DNA of 64,000 bases from Hyalangium versicolor (GTDB lineage Bacteria > Myxococcota > Myxococcia > Myxococcales > Myxococcaceae): positions 372,001-436,000 of the forward strand of contig NZ_JAHXBF010000002.1 of the NCBI RefSeq assembly GCF_020103695.1. Reading direction: 5' to 3'. How positions within the stretch are numbered: position 1 is the first letter of the stretch; every line of letters starts with the position of its first letter. This document shows positions 36,240 to 45,171 of the stretch, piece by piece. The translations under genes were made by a program, and so were the position numbers. Below the pieces are notes generated by a model that made no database searches, was not told the origin of the DNA, and saw only the letters and a program-made list of their open reading frames with translations.

Positions 36240-37537
36240 ACGCACCTTCCTCTCCTCTCCACACGGCGCTGCACCGGCTGGGCGCCACCGGACGTCACCG
36301 TGACCGCCGCTACCAGGTGCCCTGGCTGATGCTCGTGGGTGAGCCCGGCTCGGGACGTACCTCGCTGGCGGCAGGCGCCAACCTGCGCCGGCCCTACGGC
36401 TCGCCCACGCGGCAGGAGCTGGAGGCAGGCGGCTCGGGCGTCTGGCTCTTCGATCAAGGCGTCGTGCTCGACATGCCAGGCATGACGGAACAGCCCACTG
36501 AGGAATGGCAGGCCATCCTCCGCGAGCTGAAGCGCATCCGCGGCCAGCGGCCCATCGATGGGCTCATGCTGACCGTGCCCGCCACCCACCTGATCGGTCC
36601 CACGGCATTGGATGAAGTCAGCCTGGAGCGCATGGCGCAGAGGCTCTTCACCCGGTTGCAGTCCCTTCGCCAAGAGCTGGGCGTGCGCGTCCCCGTCTTC
36701 GTCATCCTCACCCACTCGGACGTCATCCCCGGCTTCACCGCCTTCTGCCGGACCCTGCCGCCGCGCAGGCGGGACGAGATGCTTGGCTGGTCCAGCCCGT
36801 ACTCACCCCAGGAGCCCTACTCGCCCACGTGGGTGGACGAATCCTTCCAGGCCATCCACCAAGAGCTGTGCGGAATGCAGCTCGAGCTGCTCGCGAACGG
36901 GCAGGGCGAACAGGCGGATCGCGAATCCGCCTTCCTCTTCCCGTCCCAACTGCGCGCCCTGTCCCAGCCGGTGCGGCAGCTGCTCGACGTCCTCTTCCAA
37001 CCCTCTGCCTTCACCCAGCCCTCGCTGCTGCGTGGCATCTACTTCTGCGGTGACGCCGAGCCAGCAAGCGTCGCCGGGCCTGCCGGAAATCCGCGCACCC
37101 CGGCCTTCGTCACGCACCTGCTGGAGCGCAAGGCCTTCCCCGAGAGCGGACTGGCCAGCCCGGATGCCGAGGCCACACGGCGCAACCGCAGGAGTGTCCG
37201 CCTCCTTCAGGGAGCATTCGCCGCCAGTGTGTTGCTCGCAGCGCTCTCCCTCGGGTGGCTGTGGAGCCGTGCTCCCGAGCCGGCCCCGCTCCCACCTGCT
37301 CCTGTCACGGAGGTGAGCCCGCCATCACCCGGGCCCGAGGAACCTCCATCGCCGAAGAAGGCTTCGGCTCGGCGCCGTCCCGCGCCCAGAGCGGCCCTCA
37401 CCTTCGACGACGCCCCTCCGCCTGCCCCGTCTCGGTCGGGAGCCTCCTCCTTCGACGATGCCCCGCCTCCGCCGTCGGCTCGGTCCGGCGCAGCGGCCTT
37501 CGATGACGCGCCCCCACCTCCTTCCTCGAGACACTAG
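36236..37537 (+). CDS. tssM: Short TssM (IcmF) with cytoplasmic GTPase-like domain and one membrane pass only
   Basis: A 433-residue TssM-like protein, far shorter than the usual 1100-1300. The cytoplasmic domain (about 25-320) has LMLVGEPGSGRTSL (P-loop with Arg instead of Lys at position 41), VVLDMPGM and ILTHSD, as in IcmF/TssM GTPase-like domains. There is no N-terminal helix pair; one helix (about 323-343) precedes a Pro/Ser/Glu-rich tail with three FDDAPPP motifs at 390, 406 and 422, spaced 16 residues. The large periplasmic domain that binds TssJ is missing, and no tssJ gene is in the operon. Spacing with TssL and TssA and flanking order leave little doubt that this is the operon's TssM. 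Confidence 0.82.
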   Translation: MNAPSSPLHTALHRLGATGRHRDRRYQVPWLMLVGEPGSGRTSLAAGANLRRPYGSPTRQELEAGGSGVWLFDQGVVLDMPGMTEQPTEEWQAILRELKRIRGQRPIDGLMLTVPATHLIGPTALDEVSLERMAQRLFTRLQSLRQELGVRVPVFVILTHSDVIPGFTAFCRTLPPRRRDEMLGWSSPYSPQEPYSPTWVDESFQAIHQELCGMQLELLANGQGEQADRESAFLFPSQLRALSQPVRQLLDVLFQPSAFTQPSLLRGIYFCGDAEPASVAGPAGNPRTPAFVTHLLERKAFPESGLASPDAEATRRNRRSVRLLQGAFAASVLLAALSLGWLWSRAPEPAPLPPAPVTEVSPPSPGPEEPPSPKKASARRRPAPRAALTFDDAPPPAPSRSGASSFDDAPPPPSARSGAAAFDDAPPPPSSRH

Positions 37538-37539
37538 CC

Positions 37540-38640
37540 ATGGCCGACGCCCTCCCTGCTCCTCCTTCGGGCCTCGAACTCTTCCTGAGGCCCATCTCTC
37601 CCGACGCGCCCTCGGGACGCAGTCTCCGCTACGAGCCCCTCTACGATCAGATCCGAGAGGCCCGCCGCGAGGATGACGCCACCCTGCCCCAGGGCGTGTG
37701 GCAGACGACGCTGAAGCGCGCCAACTGGGCCCAGGTGAGTGAGATCTGCCAGCAGGCCCTTGCCCACGAGACGAAGGACCTGCAGCTGGCCGCCTGGCTC
37801 ACGGAGGCCTGGGGGATCCAACAGGGCTTCGCCGGTGTGGAGCGGGGACTTCAGCTGCTCGCCGCCCTGGTGGAGCACTTCTGGGACTCTCTCTGGCCAG
37901 CCCTCGAGGATGATGACGTGGAGGCCAGGCTCGCTCCCTTGTCATGGCTCGATGACAGGCTCCCCTCGGTCCTCTGCCAGCTTCCTCTCGTCCAGACACA
38001 GGGCCCCGACGCCGCGAGCCATGGCTTCGCGGACTGGCAGCGGATCCTCCACCAGGAGAAGCAGGGAGGGGACCCGGAGAGTGCAGCCGATCAGGGGGAT
38101 CCCGCCACGGCCGAGCGTGGCCCATTGACCCGGGAAACCTTTCTCGCCATCGCATCCTCGATGCCGGCCTCCGCCCTCGGCGCACTCGCGCGACAGGTGG
38201 ATGCCGCTCTCGCGGCCAGCTCCACGCTGGAGCAGCAGCTCGATGCGCGGCTGGGAAAAGCCAGCGGCCTGGTCCGCCGGGCCCGCTCCTGCCTCGACGA
38301 CATCCAAGCGCTGGCCACCACGCTGCGCGGCAGCGCCTCGCAAGAGGAACCAGGTGAGGAGGCCGGTACCGCGCCGGACACGGAGCCCTCGGACCGCCCC
38401 GCGAACCTGGGACACCTCCCGCGTGCCATCCGCAGCCGTGAAGACGCCTTCCGCCTGCTCAACCTCGCCTCCGAGTACCTGCGACGCACCGAACCTCACA
38501 GCCCGGTCGCCTACCTGGTCAAGCGCGCCGTGCATTGGGGACAGATGCCACTCGATCAACTCCTCGAGGAGCTCATCCCCAATGCCTCCAGTCTTGAAGC
38601 GCTCCACTCGTTGCTCGGCATGAAGTCAGACAAGAAATGA
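37540..38640 (+). CDS. tssA: T6SS protein TssA (ImpA-type N-terminal domain)
   Basis: A 366-residue protein starting 2 bases after the tssM stop. The N-terminal ImpA_N domain is recognised by LRPISPDAPSGRSLRYEPLYDQIREARREDD, present in short blocks, followed by WAQVSEICQQAL and the WLTEAWG.Q.GF.GV..GL motif. The C-terminal part ends EELIPNASSLEALHSLLG, a variant of the short-TssA class helix. TssA primes and caps sheath-tube assembly in type VI secretion. The middle region is acidic and variable. The protein belongs to the T6SS operon by position, and its stop is 25 bases before tssE. Confidence 0.9.
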   Translation: MADALPAPPSGLELFLRPISPDAPSGRSLRYEPLYDQIREARREDDATLPQGVWQTTLKRANWAQVSEICQQALAHETKDLQLAAWLTEAWGIQQGFAGVERGLQLLAALVEHFWDSLWPALEDDDVEARLAPLSWLDDRLPSVLCQLPLVQTQGPDAASHGFADWQRILHQEKQGGDPESAADQGDPATAERGPLTRETFLAIASSMPASALGALARQVDAALAASSTLEQQLDARLGKASGLVRRARSCLDDIQALATTLRGSASQEEPGEEAGTAPDTEPSDRPANLGHLPRAIRSREDAFRLLNLASEYLRRTEPHSPVAYLVKRAVHWGQMPLDQLLEELIPNASSLEALHSLLGMKSDKK

Positions 38641-38665
38641 ACCCCGCTCCTCGTGAGGTCGTAAA

Positions 38666-39139
38666 ATGGCACGAAGCCCTCAGATGCAAGGATTTCCAGC
38701 TCCCTTGTTGGACAGGCTCGTCGATCCAGAGAGTTCCTCCTGGCTGGACAAGGACCACCTTCGGGCCTCGGTGAGACGCGAAGTGGCCCACGCGCTGAGC
38801 ACCCGCTGCACGCTGACCCTGGAGCAGGCCGGCACGCTCGAGCCGCACGAGCGCTCGGCCCTGGACTACGGATTGCCGGATCTGCGCTCACTCGGCTCGA
38901 CGGCCGCCGAGGCCCGGTACCTGGAGCGGCTCATCGCCCACGTCGTCGAGGCCTACGAGCCGCGCCTGCGGCAGATCCAGGTCTCCGTTCAACTGCCGCC
39001 CGAGGAGGAAGGCACTCCCATCGCGGTGATCACCGCCCGGCTGGTGCAAGGCCCTGTCACCGAGCCCATCTCACTTCCCATGCGGCTGGAACGGAACGGA
39101 AGGCTCGTGGAGTTGGAAACAGAAAAGGACATCTCATGA
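38666..39139 (+). CDS. tssE: T6SS baseplate protein TssE (gp25-like)
   Basis: A 157-residue lysozyme-like gp25 family member of the type VI baseplate wedge. The signature parts are LLDRLVD.E near residue 15, SVRREVAHALSTRC, ALDYGLPDL and the C-terminal EPRLRQIQVSVQLPPEEEGTP. The start is the ATG at 38666, with GAGG about 10 bases upstream. Its stop overlaps the start of the following unknown gene, so the unknown product is made in coupled amounts. TssE joins TssF and TssG in the baseplate. Confidence 0.92.
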   Translation: MARSPQMQGFPAPLLDRLVDPESSSWLDKDHLRASVRREVAHALSTRCTLTLEQAGTLEPHERSALDYGLPDLRSLGSTAAEARYLERLIAHVVEAYEPRLRQIQVSVQLPPEEEGTPIAVITARLVQGPVTEPISLPMRLERNGRLVELETEKDIS

Positions 39140-39711
39140 CCTATATCAACATGTCGCCACAATTCATGAATGCGATCAACCGGCTGATCTACGAGGCATC
39201 GAAGAATCCCGTCGAAGTCGGGGTGCTGATGCGGTGGAACGAGAATGACCAGTTCATGTGGACGCTCTGGTCCGAGGCGTTCCATCCAGGCATCGTCACT
39301 CAATACTCGGCGCATACCGCGACACGTCAGATCGGGGGACACACCGAGGAGATCCTGATCAGGAATTGGCAAGGTTACGTGCACGAAGCGGGTTTCACTC
39401 CCCGGATCGTCGACATCATCTTGACCAAGCTTCCCTGTCTGACGCGCTCGGCGCCATTCACCTTGGGTACCCACCAGCTCCCCTCGGGCTGCACCTTCAA
39501 GCTCAAGGAGTTCATCGAAAACATAGCAACCGCTGTTCTCGATTGGAGAATTGCCTATTTCAGAGGTCCAAACCCTGGCCCCGCGATGGATATCGAAAGC
39601 GGCGGTGCCATGGCTGTCTTGAGTGGTGTGCCCAAGCTGTCAATCTATCACTTCATGGACCACCACTCTTTCGTGGGGGGAAGTACTCCGGATGGACTGA
39701 TGATTGCCTGA
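39136..39711 (+). CDS. Unrecognised protein coupled to TssE in the T6SS operon
   Basis: A 191-residue protein of no recognised family. It is hydrophilic with a mixed alpha/beta look, rich in aromatic residues (MWTLWSEAFHPG, IRNWQGYVHEAGF, WRIAYFRGPNPGPA) and without signal peptide, membrane helix or obvious catalytic motif; a Cys-containing segment TKLPCLTRSAPF is central. Its ATG overlaps the tssE stop. The G+C content is visibly lower than that of the neighbouring tss genes, with many A/T third positions, so it may have been acquired separately. It is either a lineage-specific structural accessory or an effector/adaptor; the sequence does not decide. Confidence 0.7.
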   Translation: MTYINMSPQFMNAINRLIYEASKNPVEVGVLMRWNENDQFMWTLWSEAFHPGIVTQYSAHTATRQIGGHTEEILIRNWQGYVHEAGFTPRIVDIILTKLPCLTRSAPFTLGTHQLPSGCTFKLKEFIENIATAVLDWRIAYFRGPNPGPAMDIESGGAMAVLSGVPKLSIYHFMDHHSFVGGSTPDGLMIA

Positions 39712-39797
39712 ACAGGCACCCATCACATCTTCCTGCGTGCCTCTCCACCCGAGCAGTGCGCAGTCAAACCCATACACCCTTGCAAAGGAAGAACGAC

Positions 39798-40307
39798 ATG
39801 CCTGCAAAGGAAAGCACTCAACACGTCCTGGACCGGGTCCGGCCCCCGCGCGTGCAGATCACCTACGACGTGGAGATCGGTGACGCGGTGGAGAAGAAAG
39901 AACTCCCGCTGGTGGTGGGAATCCTGGCGGATCTGGCCGGGCAGCAGAAGGAACTTCCGCGCTTGAAGGAGCGCAAGTTCGTCGAGATCGATCGCGACAA
40001 CTTCGACGAGGTGATGGCCGCCATCGGGCCGCAACTGCGGCTGTCGGTGCCGGACAAGCTCCGCGGCGACGACAGTCGCATGCCCGTGGAGCTGCGCTTC
40101 AAGAGCATCGACTCGTTCCACCCGCGCCAGCTCGTCGAGCAGATCGAGCCTTTGCGCAAGCTCCTGGAGTCACGCCAGCGGCTGGTCGATCTGCTCGCCA
40201 AGCTGGACGGTAATGACGCGCTGGCGGAGCTGCTGCGGTCCACGTTGGCGGACAAGGCGCGCCTCCAGGAGCTCGAGTCCGAGCTGAAGGCGGCGCGCGA
40301 GCATTGA
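39798..40307 (+). CDS. tssB: T6SS contractile sheath small subunit TssB
   Basis: A 169-residue sheath protein. The family motifs VLDRVRPPRVQITYDVEIGDA, LPLVVGILADLAGQ and FVEIDRDNFDEVMAAIGPQL are present in order, as is the FHPRQLVEQIEPLRKLLE helix. It pairs with TssC to form the contractile sheath. A clear ribosome site (AAAGGAAG) precedes the ATG. It is separated from the unknown gene by 86 bases and from tssC by 50 bases, and both are on the same strand. Confidence 0.95.
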   Translation: MPAKESTQHVLDRVRPPRVQITYDVEIGDAVEKKELPLVVGILADLAGQQKELPRLKERKFVEIDRDNFDEVMAAIGPQLRLSVPDKLRGDDSRMPVELRFKSIDSFHPRQLVEQIEPLRKLLESRQRLVDLLAKLDGNDALAELLRSTLADKARLQELESELKAAREH

Positions 40308-40357
40308 GCATACCCGAAGCCTGACATTCCATTCCCAGACACGAAAAGGAGGACGAG

Positions 40358-41854
40358 ATGATCGAGGAAGGCACACAGGAAGCGCAGCGACAGACGCAGA
40401 CGGCGGTGGCGCAGCCGGAGCGTGGGTTGCTCACGCGCATCATCGAAGAGGGCCGGATGGCACGAGAAGCCAGCCAGCAGCTTCGCGCCCAGGAGCTGGT
40501 GGGTGAGTTCGTGGATCAGGCGCTCGACCAGGACGCCGCCTCCTCCGAGGTGGATCTGGTGGCGCTCATCCAGCAACGCATCGCACGCATCGATGAATTG
40601 TTGGGGGCGCAGCTCGATGAGGTGCTGCATGCCGAGCCCTTCCAGCGGCTGGAGTCCTCCTGGCGAGGATTGCACCTGCTGGTCCACGGCACCGAGACGG
40701 GGACGAACCTGAAGCTCCGGGTGCTGCACGCCACCCAGAAGGAGCTGCTGGATGACCTGGAGCGGGCGCCCGAGTTCGACCAGAGCGCCCTCTTCAAGAA
40801 GATCTACGAGGAGGAGTACGGCACCTTCGGCGGGCAGCCTTACGGTGTCCTCATCGGGGACTACGAGTTCGGCCGCAGCCCTCGGGACGTGGCGCTGTTG
40901 GAGGGCCTCTCGCACGTGGCGGCCTCCGCTCACGCGCCCTTCATCTCCGCGGCCAGCTCCTCCCTGTTCGATCTGGACAGCTTCACGGACATCGGCGCCC
41001 CGAGAGACCTGGCGCGTACCTTCGAGAGCACCGAGCTCATCCGCTACCGCAGCTTCCGGGACTCGGAGGACGCGCGCTACGTGGGGCTGGTGCTGCCCCA
41101 CATCCTCATGCGGCTGCCCTATGGCGAGGACACCACTCCGGTGGAGGGCTTCGGCTACCAGGAAGACGTGGACGGCCGCGATCACCACAAGTACCTGTGG
41201 GGCAACGCGGCGTACGCCATGGGCCTGCGCATCACCGCTGCCTTCGCGCGGTACCAGTGGTGCGCCAACATCCGCGGGGTGGAGGGCGGAGGCATCGTCC
41301 AGGGACTGCCCACCCATACCTTCCGCACGGACGAGGGAGACATCGCCCAGAAGTGCCCCACGGAGGTGGCCATCACGGACCGGCGTGAGAAGGAGCTGAG
41401 CGATCTGGGCTTCATCGCCCTCTGCCACAGCAAGGGCACCGACTACGCGGCCTTCTTCGGAGCGCAGACGGCGAACAAGCCCCGCCGCTATGACACGCCC
41501 CAGGCCAACGCCAACGCGGAGCTGTCCTCACAGTTGCCGTACATCCTCTCCTCGTCGCGCTTCGCCCACTACCTGAAGGTCATCATGCGCGACAAGGTGG
41601 GCGGCTTCGCCTCCCGCCAGGAGATCTCCGAGTTCCTCAACCGGTGGATCAGCCAGTACGTGCAGACGAACGAGAACGCCTCCTTCTCCATCAAGGCCCG
41701 CCAGCCGCTGCGCGAGGCGCGGGTGGACGTCGTCGACGTGCCGGGCCGCCCCGGCACCTACCGGGCGGTGGTGTTCCTGCGGCCCCACTTCCAGCTCAAC
41801 GAGCTGACCGCCTCCATCCGACTCGTGGCCGAGTTGCCCCAACCTGCTGCCTGA
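40358..41854 (+). CDS. tssC: T6SS contractile sheath large subunit TssC
   Basis: A 498-residue protein with the TssC/VipB sheath signature: LVGEFVDQALDQ, WRGLHLLV, EEYGTFGGQPYGVLIGDYEF, FISAAS, DVDGRDHHKYLWGNAAYAM, and the C-terminal sheath fold ending HFQLNELTASIRLVAELP. The AAGGAGG site just before ATG is the strongest in the operon, consistent with the high demand for sheath protein. It is directly followed by hcp 50 bases downstream. Deviations from the family are not evident. Confidence 0.96.
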   Translation: MIEEGTQEAQRQTQTAVAQPERGLLTRIIEEGRMAREASQQLRAQELVGEFVDQALDQDAASSEVDLVALIQQRIARIDELLGAQLDEVLHAEPFQRLESSWRGLHLLVHGTETGTNLKLRVLHATQKELLDDLERAPEFDQSALFKKIYEEEYGTFGGQPYGVLIGDYEFGRSPRDVALLEGLSHVAASAHAPFISAASSSLFDLDSFTDIGAPRDLARTFESTELIRYRSFRDSEDARYVGLVLPHILMRLPYGEDTTPVEGFGYQEDVDGRDHHKYLWGNAAYAMGLRITAAFARYQWCANIRGVEGGGIVQGLPTHTFRTDEGDIAQKCPTEVAITDRREKELSDLGFIALCHSKGTDYAAFFGAQTANKPRRYDTPQANANAELSSQLPYILSSSRFAHYLKVIMRDKVGGFASRQEISEFLNRWISQYVQTNENASFSIKARQPLREARVDVVDVPGRPGTYRAVVFLRPHFQLNELTASIRLVAELPQPAA

Positions 41855-41904
41855 GTGAGCTCAGGCGCGCAAACGATACATCCTCACACAAGGTATAGAC
41901 AGCC

Positions 41905-42363
41905 ATGCCAGAAAGCATCTACCTGAAGATTTCCAAGGCTCAGGGCAGTTCGAAGGTACAGAGCTATACGGGCCAGATCGAGGTCCTCTCCTACCGTTAC
42001 AGCATCTCCTTCCCCATGACCCTCAACGAGCGCTCCAACGACGGAGAGGTCAAGCGGCAGGGACGGCCCAATCATGGAGAACTCCAGATCACCAAGCTGG
42101 TGGATAAAGCCTCTCCCAATCTCTATCTGTCCTGCAGCAAGGGAGAGAGCGTGGGCACGGCGACCCTCACTGTCGCCGGAAGCGAGGACAGCAAGATCTT
42201 CACCTATGAAATGACAGACGTCGTCATCACGTCGGTCTCCGTCTCGGCCGGAGGCAAGGGAGACCCCGTCGAGACGGTCGGGATCGACTACGCCACCATC
42301 ACTTGGAAGGAGGGTGAGAGCAACTCGACCAAGTGGGATCGCAAGACCAACAAGTCGGCCTGA
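41905..42363 (+). CDS. hcp: T6SS inner tube protein Hcp (TssD)
   Basis: A 152-residue Hcp-type tube protein that stacks in hexameric rings and is expelled with effectors. Features are MPESIYLKISKAQGSSK at the N-terminus, SFPMTLNERSNDGEVKRQG and ITKLVDKASPNLYLSCSKG, then TYEMTDVVITSVSVSAGG and the ITWKEG strand near the C-terminus. Only one Hcp is present in the window. It sits between the sheath and baseplate genes. The base composition is slightly lower in GC than its neighbours, typical of highly expressed Hcp genes. Confidence 0.93.
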   Translation: MPESIYLKISKAQGSSKVQSYTGQIEVLSYRYSISFPMTLNERSNDGEVKRQGRPNHGELQITKLVDKASPNLYLSCSKGESVGTATLTVAGSEDSKIFTYEMTDVVITSVSVSAGGKGDPVETVGIDYATITWKEGESNSTKWDRKTNKSA

Positions 42364-42379
42364 GCCAGGAGGCAGAGCG

Positions 42380-44197
42380 ATGGGGACCCAACAGGACGAG
42401 TTGCTCCAGGCCTACCAGCGAGAGCTGGCGTGGCTGCGCGGGGCGGGCGCGGAGTTCGCGGCCAGCTATCCCAAGCTGGCGGCGAGGCTCCGGCTGGGGG
42501 CCAGTGAGGTGGGCGATCCCCACGTGGAGCGCCTCATCGAGGCGTTCGCCTTCCTCACGGCCCGTGTCCAGCATGCCTTTGACAGTGATCTGCCAGAGCT
42601 GTCCACCACGCTGTTGGGCCTGCTGGCCCCCCATCTGGTGGAGCCGCTGCCCTCACTGTCCATCGCTTGCTTCGAGGTGGACACGGCGGCGGGTCTGCCC
42701 CTGGCCGGCCATCGCATCGAGCGCGGTACGCAGCTGCTGGCCGAGCCACGCCCGGGACAGACCTGCCGCTTCCGCACCTGCGCTCCGGTGACGCTCTGGC
42801 CGCTGCGAGTGGTGGACGCGAGCCTGGAGTCCCCGCTGTCCTTCAGCTGGCTGCGCTCGCGGCGGGATGTGTCCGCCGTGCTGCGGATCCGGCTGGAGGC
42901 CCGCGAGGCCCGGCTGGCGGATCTGCAGTTGGAGCAGCTCCAGTTCTTCCTCGACGGACCACCCGAGGTGGCCTTCCGCCTCTATGAACTGCTCACCTGC
43001 CATGCCCGAAGCGTGGCGCTCGTGCCGGACGGCTCGCCGGACGAGCCCCGCTTCCAACCAGCGGACAGCCTGCGGCAGCTCGGCTTCGATCCCGAAGAGG
43101 CCGTGCTCCCCTCTCTTCCCCACGTGCACCGCGGCTATCGGCTCCTGCAGGAGTACTTCGCCTTTCCCGAGAAGTTCCTCTTCTTCGAGCTGGCGCTGGA
43201 GCGTGCATGCGTCCAGGCCTCCCAGCAGGCGCTCGAGGTTTTCGTGCTGCTGGATGGCGTCCCCCCGGAAGGCCTCTCGCTCACGCCCGAGACGTTCCGG
43301 CTGGGCTGCACACCCATCGTCAACCTCTTCCCCAAGCTGGCCGAGCCCATCCGGTTGGATCAGCGCCGCACCGAGTATCCGGTGGTGCCGGACTACCGCC
43401 GTCAACAGGAGCTGGAGCTTCACTCCGTCCTCTCCGTCACGGCCGCCACGGATGAAGCCGGGCACACGCGGGCCGTGGAGCCCCTCTTCTCCTGGCGCCA
43501 CCCGGAGAGCGGCGAGGAGCCTCGCGCCTTCTGGTACGCACGGCGCCAACCCACCGGCCGCGCGCTGGGGCCTGGCTCGCATGTGCTGCTGTCCTTCGTG
43601 GACCTGGAGCTGGATCCCCATCTGCCCGCGGAGCAGACACTGCAGGTACACACGCTGTGCACCAATGGAGAGCTGCCCGTGCAGCTCGGTCCTGGCGCGG
43701 TGCTCCAGGTGGAGGAACGCGTCCCCGTGGGCGCCATCCGCTGCCTGCGCCGCCCCACTCCGCCACGCACGCCTCCGGACCGTGGCCCCATGCTCTGGCA
43801 GCTCGTCTCGTTGCTGTCGCTGAACCACCTCTCTCTCACCAGCGGTCCCCAGGCGCTGGAGGCGCTCGAGGAGCTGTTGCGGCTGCATGACGTCTCCGGA
43901 GGTCAGGCGTGCGAACAACAGCTCCAGGGGCTGACGGGGCTGGAATGCCGCCCGGTGGTCCGTCAACGCGGCTGGGACGCGTGGCGCGGCTTCTGCCGTG
44001 GCCTGGAAATCACCCTCACCTTCGATGAGTCCCTCTACGTGGGCGGCAGTGCGCTGCTGCTCGCGGCGGTGCTCCACCACTTCCTTGGCCTGTACGCCCC
44101 GGTGGATTCCTTCACCCAGCTCGTCGCGAGGAGCGAGCAGCGGGAGGATATATGGAAGCGATGGCCCCCCATGGCCGGCGACGCTCCGCTGGTGTAG
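42380..44197 (+). CDS. tssF: T6SS baseplate protein TssF
   Basis: A 605-residue baseplate wedge subunit. The start, MGTQQDELLQAYQRELAWLRGAGAEFAASYPKLAARL in family terms, holds the TssF motif (YQREL, EFA..YPK.A.RL), and DPHVERLIEAFAFLTARVQ follows. Later segments include ALERACVQASQQALEVFVLLDG and GHTRAVEPLFSWRHPE. The AGGAGG site just upstream of ATG at 42380 decides the start. The end overlaps tssG by 46 bases, so translation is coupled. TssF, TssG and TssE form the wedge around VgrG. Confidence 0.94.
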   Translation: MGTQQDELLQAYQRELAWLRGAGAEFAASYPKLAARLRLGASEVGDPHVERLIEAFAFLTARVQHAFDSDLPELSTTLLGLLAPHLVEPLPSLSIACFEVDTAAGLPLAGHRIERGTQLLAEPRPGQTCRFRTCAPVTLWPLRVVDASLESPLSFSWLRSRRDVSAVLRIRLEAREARLADLQLEQLQFFLDGPPEVAFRLYELLTCHARSVALVPDGSPDEPRFQPADSLRQLGFDPEEAVLPSLPHVHRGYRLLQEYFAFPEKFLFFELALERACVQASQQALEVFVLLDGVPPEGLSLTPETFRLGCTPIVNLFPKLAEPIRLDQRRTEYPVVPDYRRQQELELHSVLSVTAATDEAGHTRAVEPLFSWRHPESGEEPRAFWYARRQPTGRALGPGSHVLLSFVDLELDPHLPAEQTLQVHTLCTNGELPVQLGPGAVLQVEERVPVGAIRCLRRPTPPRTPPDRGPMLWQLVSLLSLNHLSLTSGPQALEALEELLRLHDVSGGQACEQQLQGLTGLECRPVVRQRGWDAWRGFCRGLEITLTFDESLYVGGSALLLAAVLHHFLGLYAPVDSFTQLVARSEQREDIWKRWPPMAGDAPLV

Positions 44198-45171
44198 CGC
44201 AACAGCTCTTCGAGTCCGGCCACCGGTTCGACTTCTTCCAGGCGATGCGCCTGCTGCGCCTGCTCCATCCTCGGGAGCCGGTGCGGCTGCGCGCCTCGGG
44301 GGACATGGCCTTTCCCCCCAGCGACATCGTCCAGGTGAAGCCGCCCACGAGACCCGGAGAGGCCCCGGAGCTGACTGCGGCCTTCCTCGGGTTGGGTGGG
44401 GTGCAGGGACCGCTGCCGAGGCCTTTCGCGCAACAGCTCCGGGATCGGACTCGCGCCGGTGACACGGGGCTGCGCGACTTCCTTGACATCTTCCACCACC
44501 GGCTGCTCTCCCTGCTCTACCAGGGGCGTGTACGGCGCCGCGCGTGGCTGGAGCCGGGCCCGCCCGACTCCCACGCCGTGGCCCGTTACCTGTACGCCTG
44601 GATGGGTCTGGGAACGCGGGGCACGCGCGGACGGTTGGAGGTAGAGGATCGAGTGCTGCTGCGATACGCGGGACTGCTCGCCCATCGGCCCGTGTCCCTG
44701 GAGGCGCTGCGGGCCCTGCTCTCGGACGCGCTGGGAGTGGGCGTGAAGCCGCGGGCGCCACGAGGTGCCTGGCTGAAGCTCGAAGACGATCAGAGGACGC
44801 ACGTGGGCCTCACGGGACGCAACCAGCGACTCGGCCGAGGCGCGGTGCTCGGCACGCGCGCATGGCTGGAGCAGGCAGGAGTGGAGTTGGAGCTGGGCCC
44901 GCTCTCCTGGCGCCGTTATGTGGACCTGCTGCCCGGAGGCCGAGGACTGGGCACCTTGCGCTCGCTCACGCGCTTCGCGATAGGCCCGAGTCCGGAGGTG
45001 AGCCTGGTGCTGTCCGTGCGCACCTCTGAGATCCCCGAGCAACCCCTGGGCGCTTCGAGCGGCTCCCGCCTGGGGTGGACGTCCTGGCTCAGCGCCAGGC
45101 CCGGCCGCCAGGGAACACAGGCGGTGGCGCTCTCGCCCCGTCACATGTCCGCGACACAGGAGGGAACATGA
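44152..45171 (+). CDS. tssG: T6SS baseplate protein TssG
   Basis: A 339-residue partner of TssF. Recognisable parts are FDFFQAMRLLRLLHP, FPPSDIVQVKPP, AAFLGLGGVQGPLP, and DIFHHRLLSLLYQ with a following RRRAW, all TssG signatures, and the C-terminal half contains LGTRAWLEQAGVELELGPL. The ATG lies inside the 3' end of tssF. Its stop overlaps the vgrG start (ATGA), so the baseplate and spike are translated together. Confidence 0.93.
   Translation: MEAMAPHGRRRSAGVAQQLFESGHRFDFFQAMRLLRLLHPREPVRLRASGDMAFPPSDIVQVKPPTRPGEAPELTAAFLGLGGVQGPLPRPFAQQLRDRTRAGDTGLRDFLDIFHHRLLSLLYQGRVRRRAWLEPGPPDSHAVARYLYAWMGLGTRGTRGRLEVEDRVLLRYAGLLAHRPVSLEALRALLSDALGVGVKPRAPRGAWLKLEDDQRTHVGLTGRNQRLGRGAVLGTRAWLEQAGVELELGPLSWRRYVDLLPGGRGLGTLRSLTRFAIGPSPEVSLVLSVRTSEIPEQPLGASSGSRLGWTSWLSARPGRQGTQAVALSPRHMSATQEGT

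Noticed and set aside
42653..44761. Long minus-strand frame opposite tssF and tssG
   Set aside because: Shadow of two strongly supported T6SS genes.
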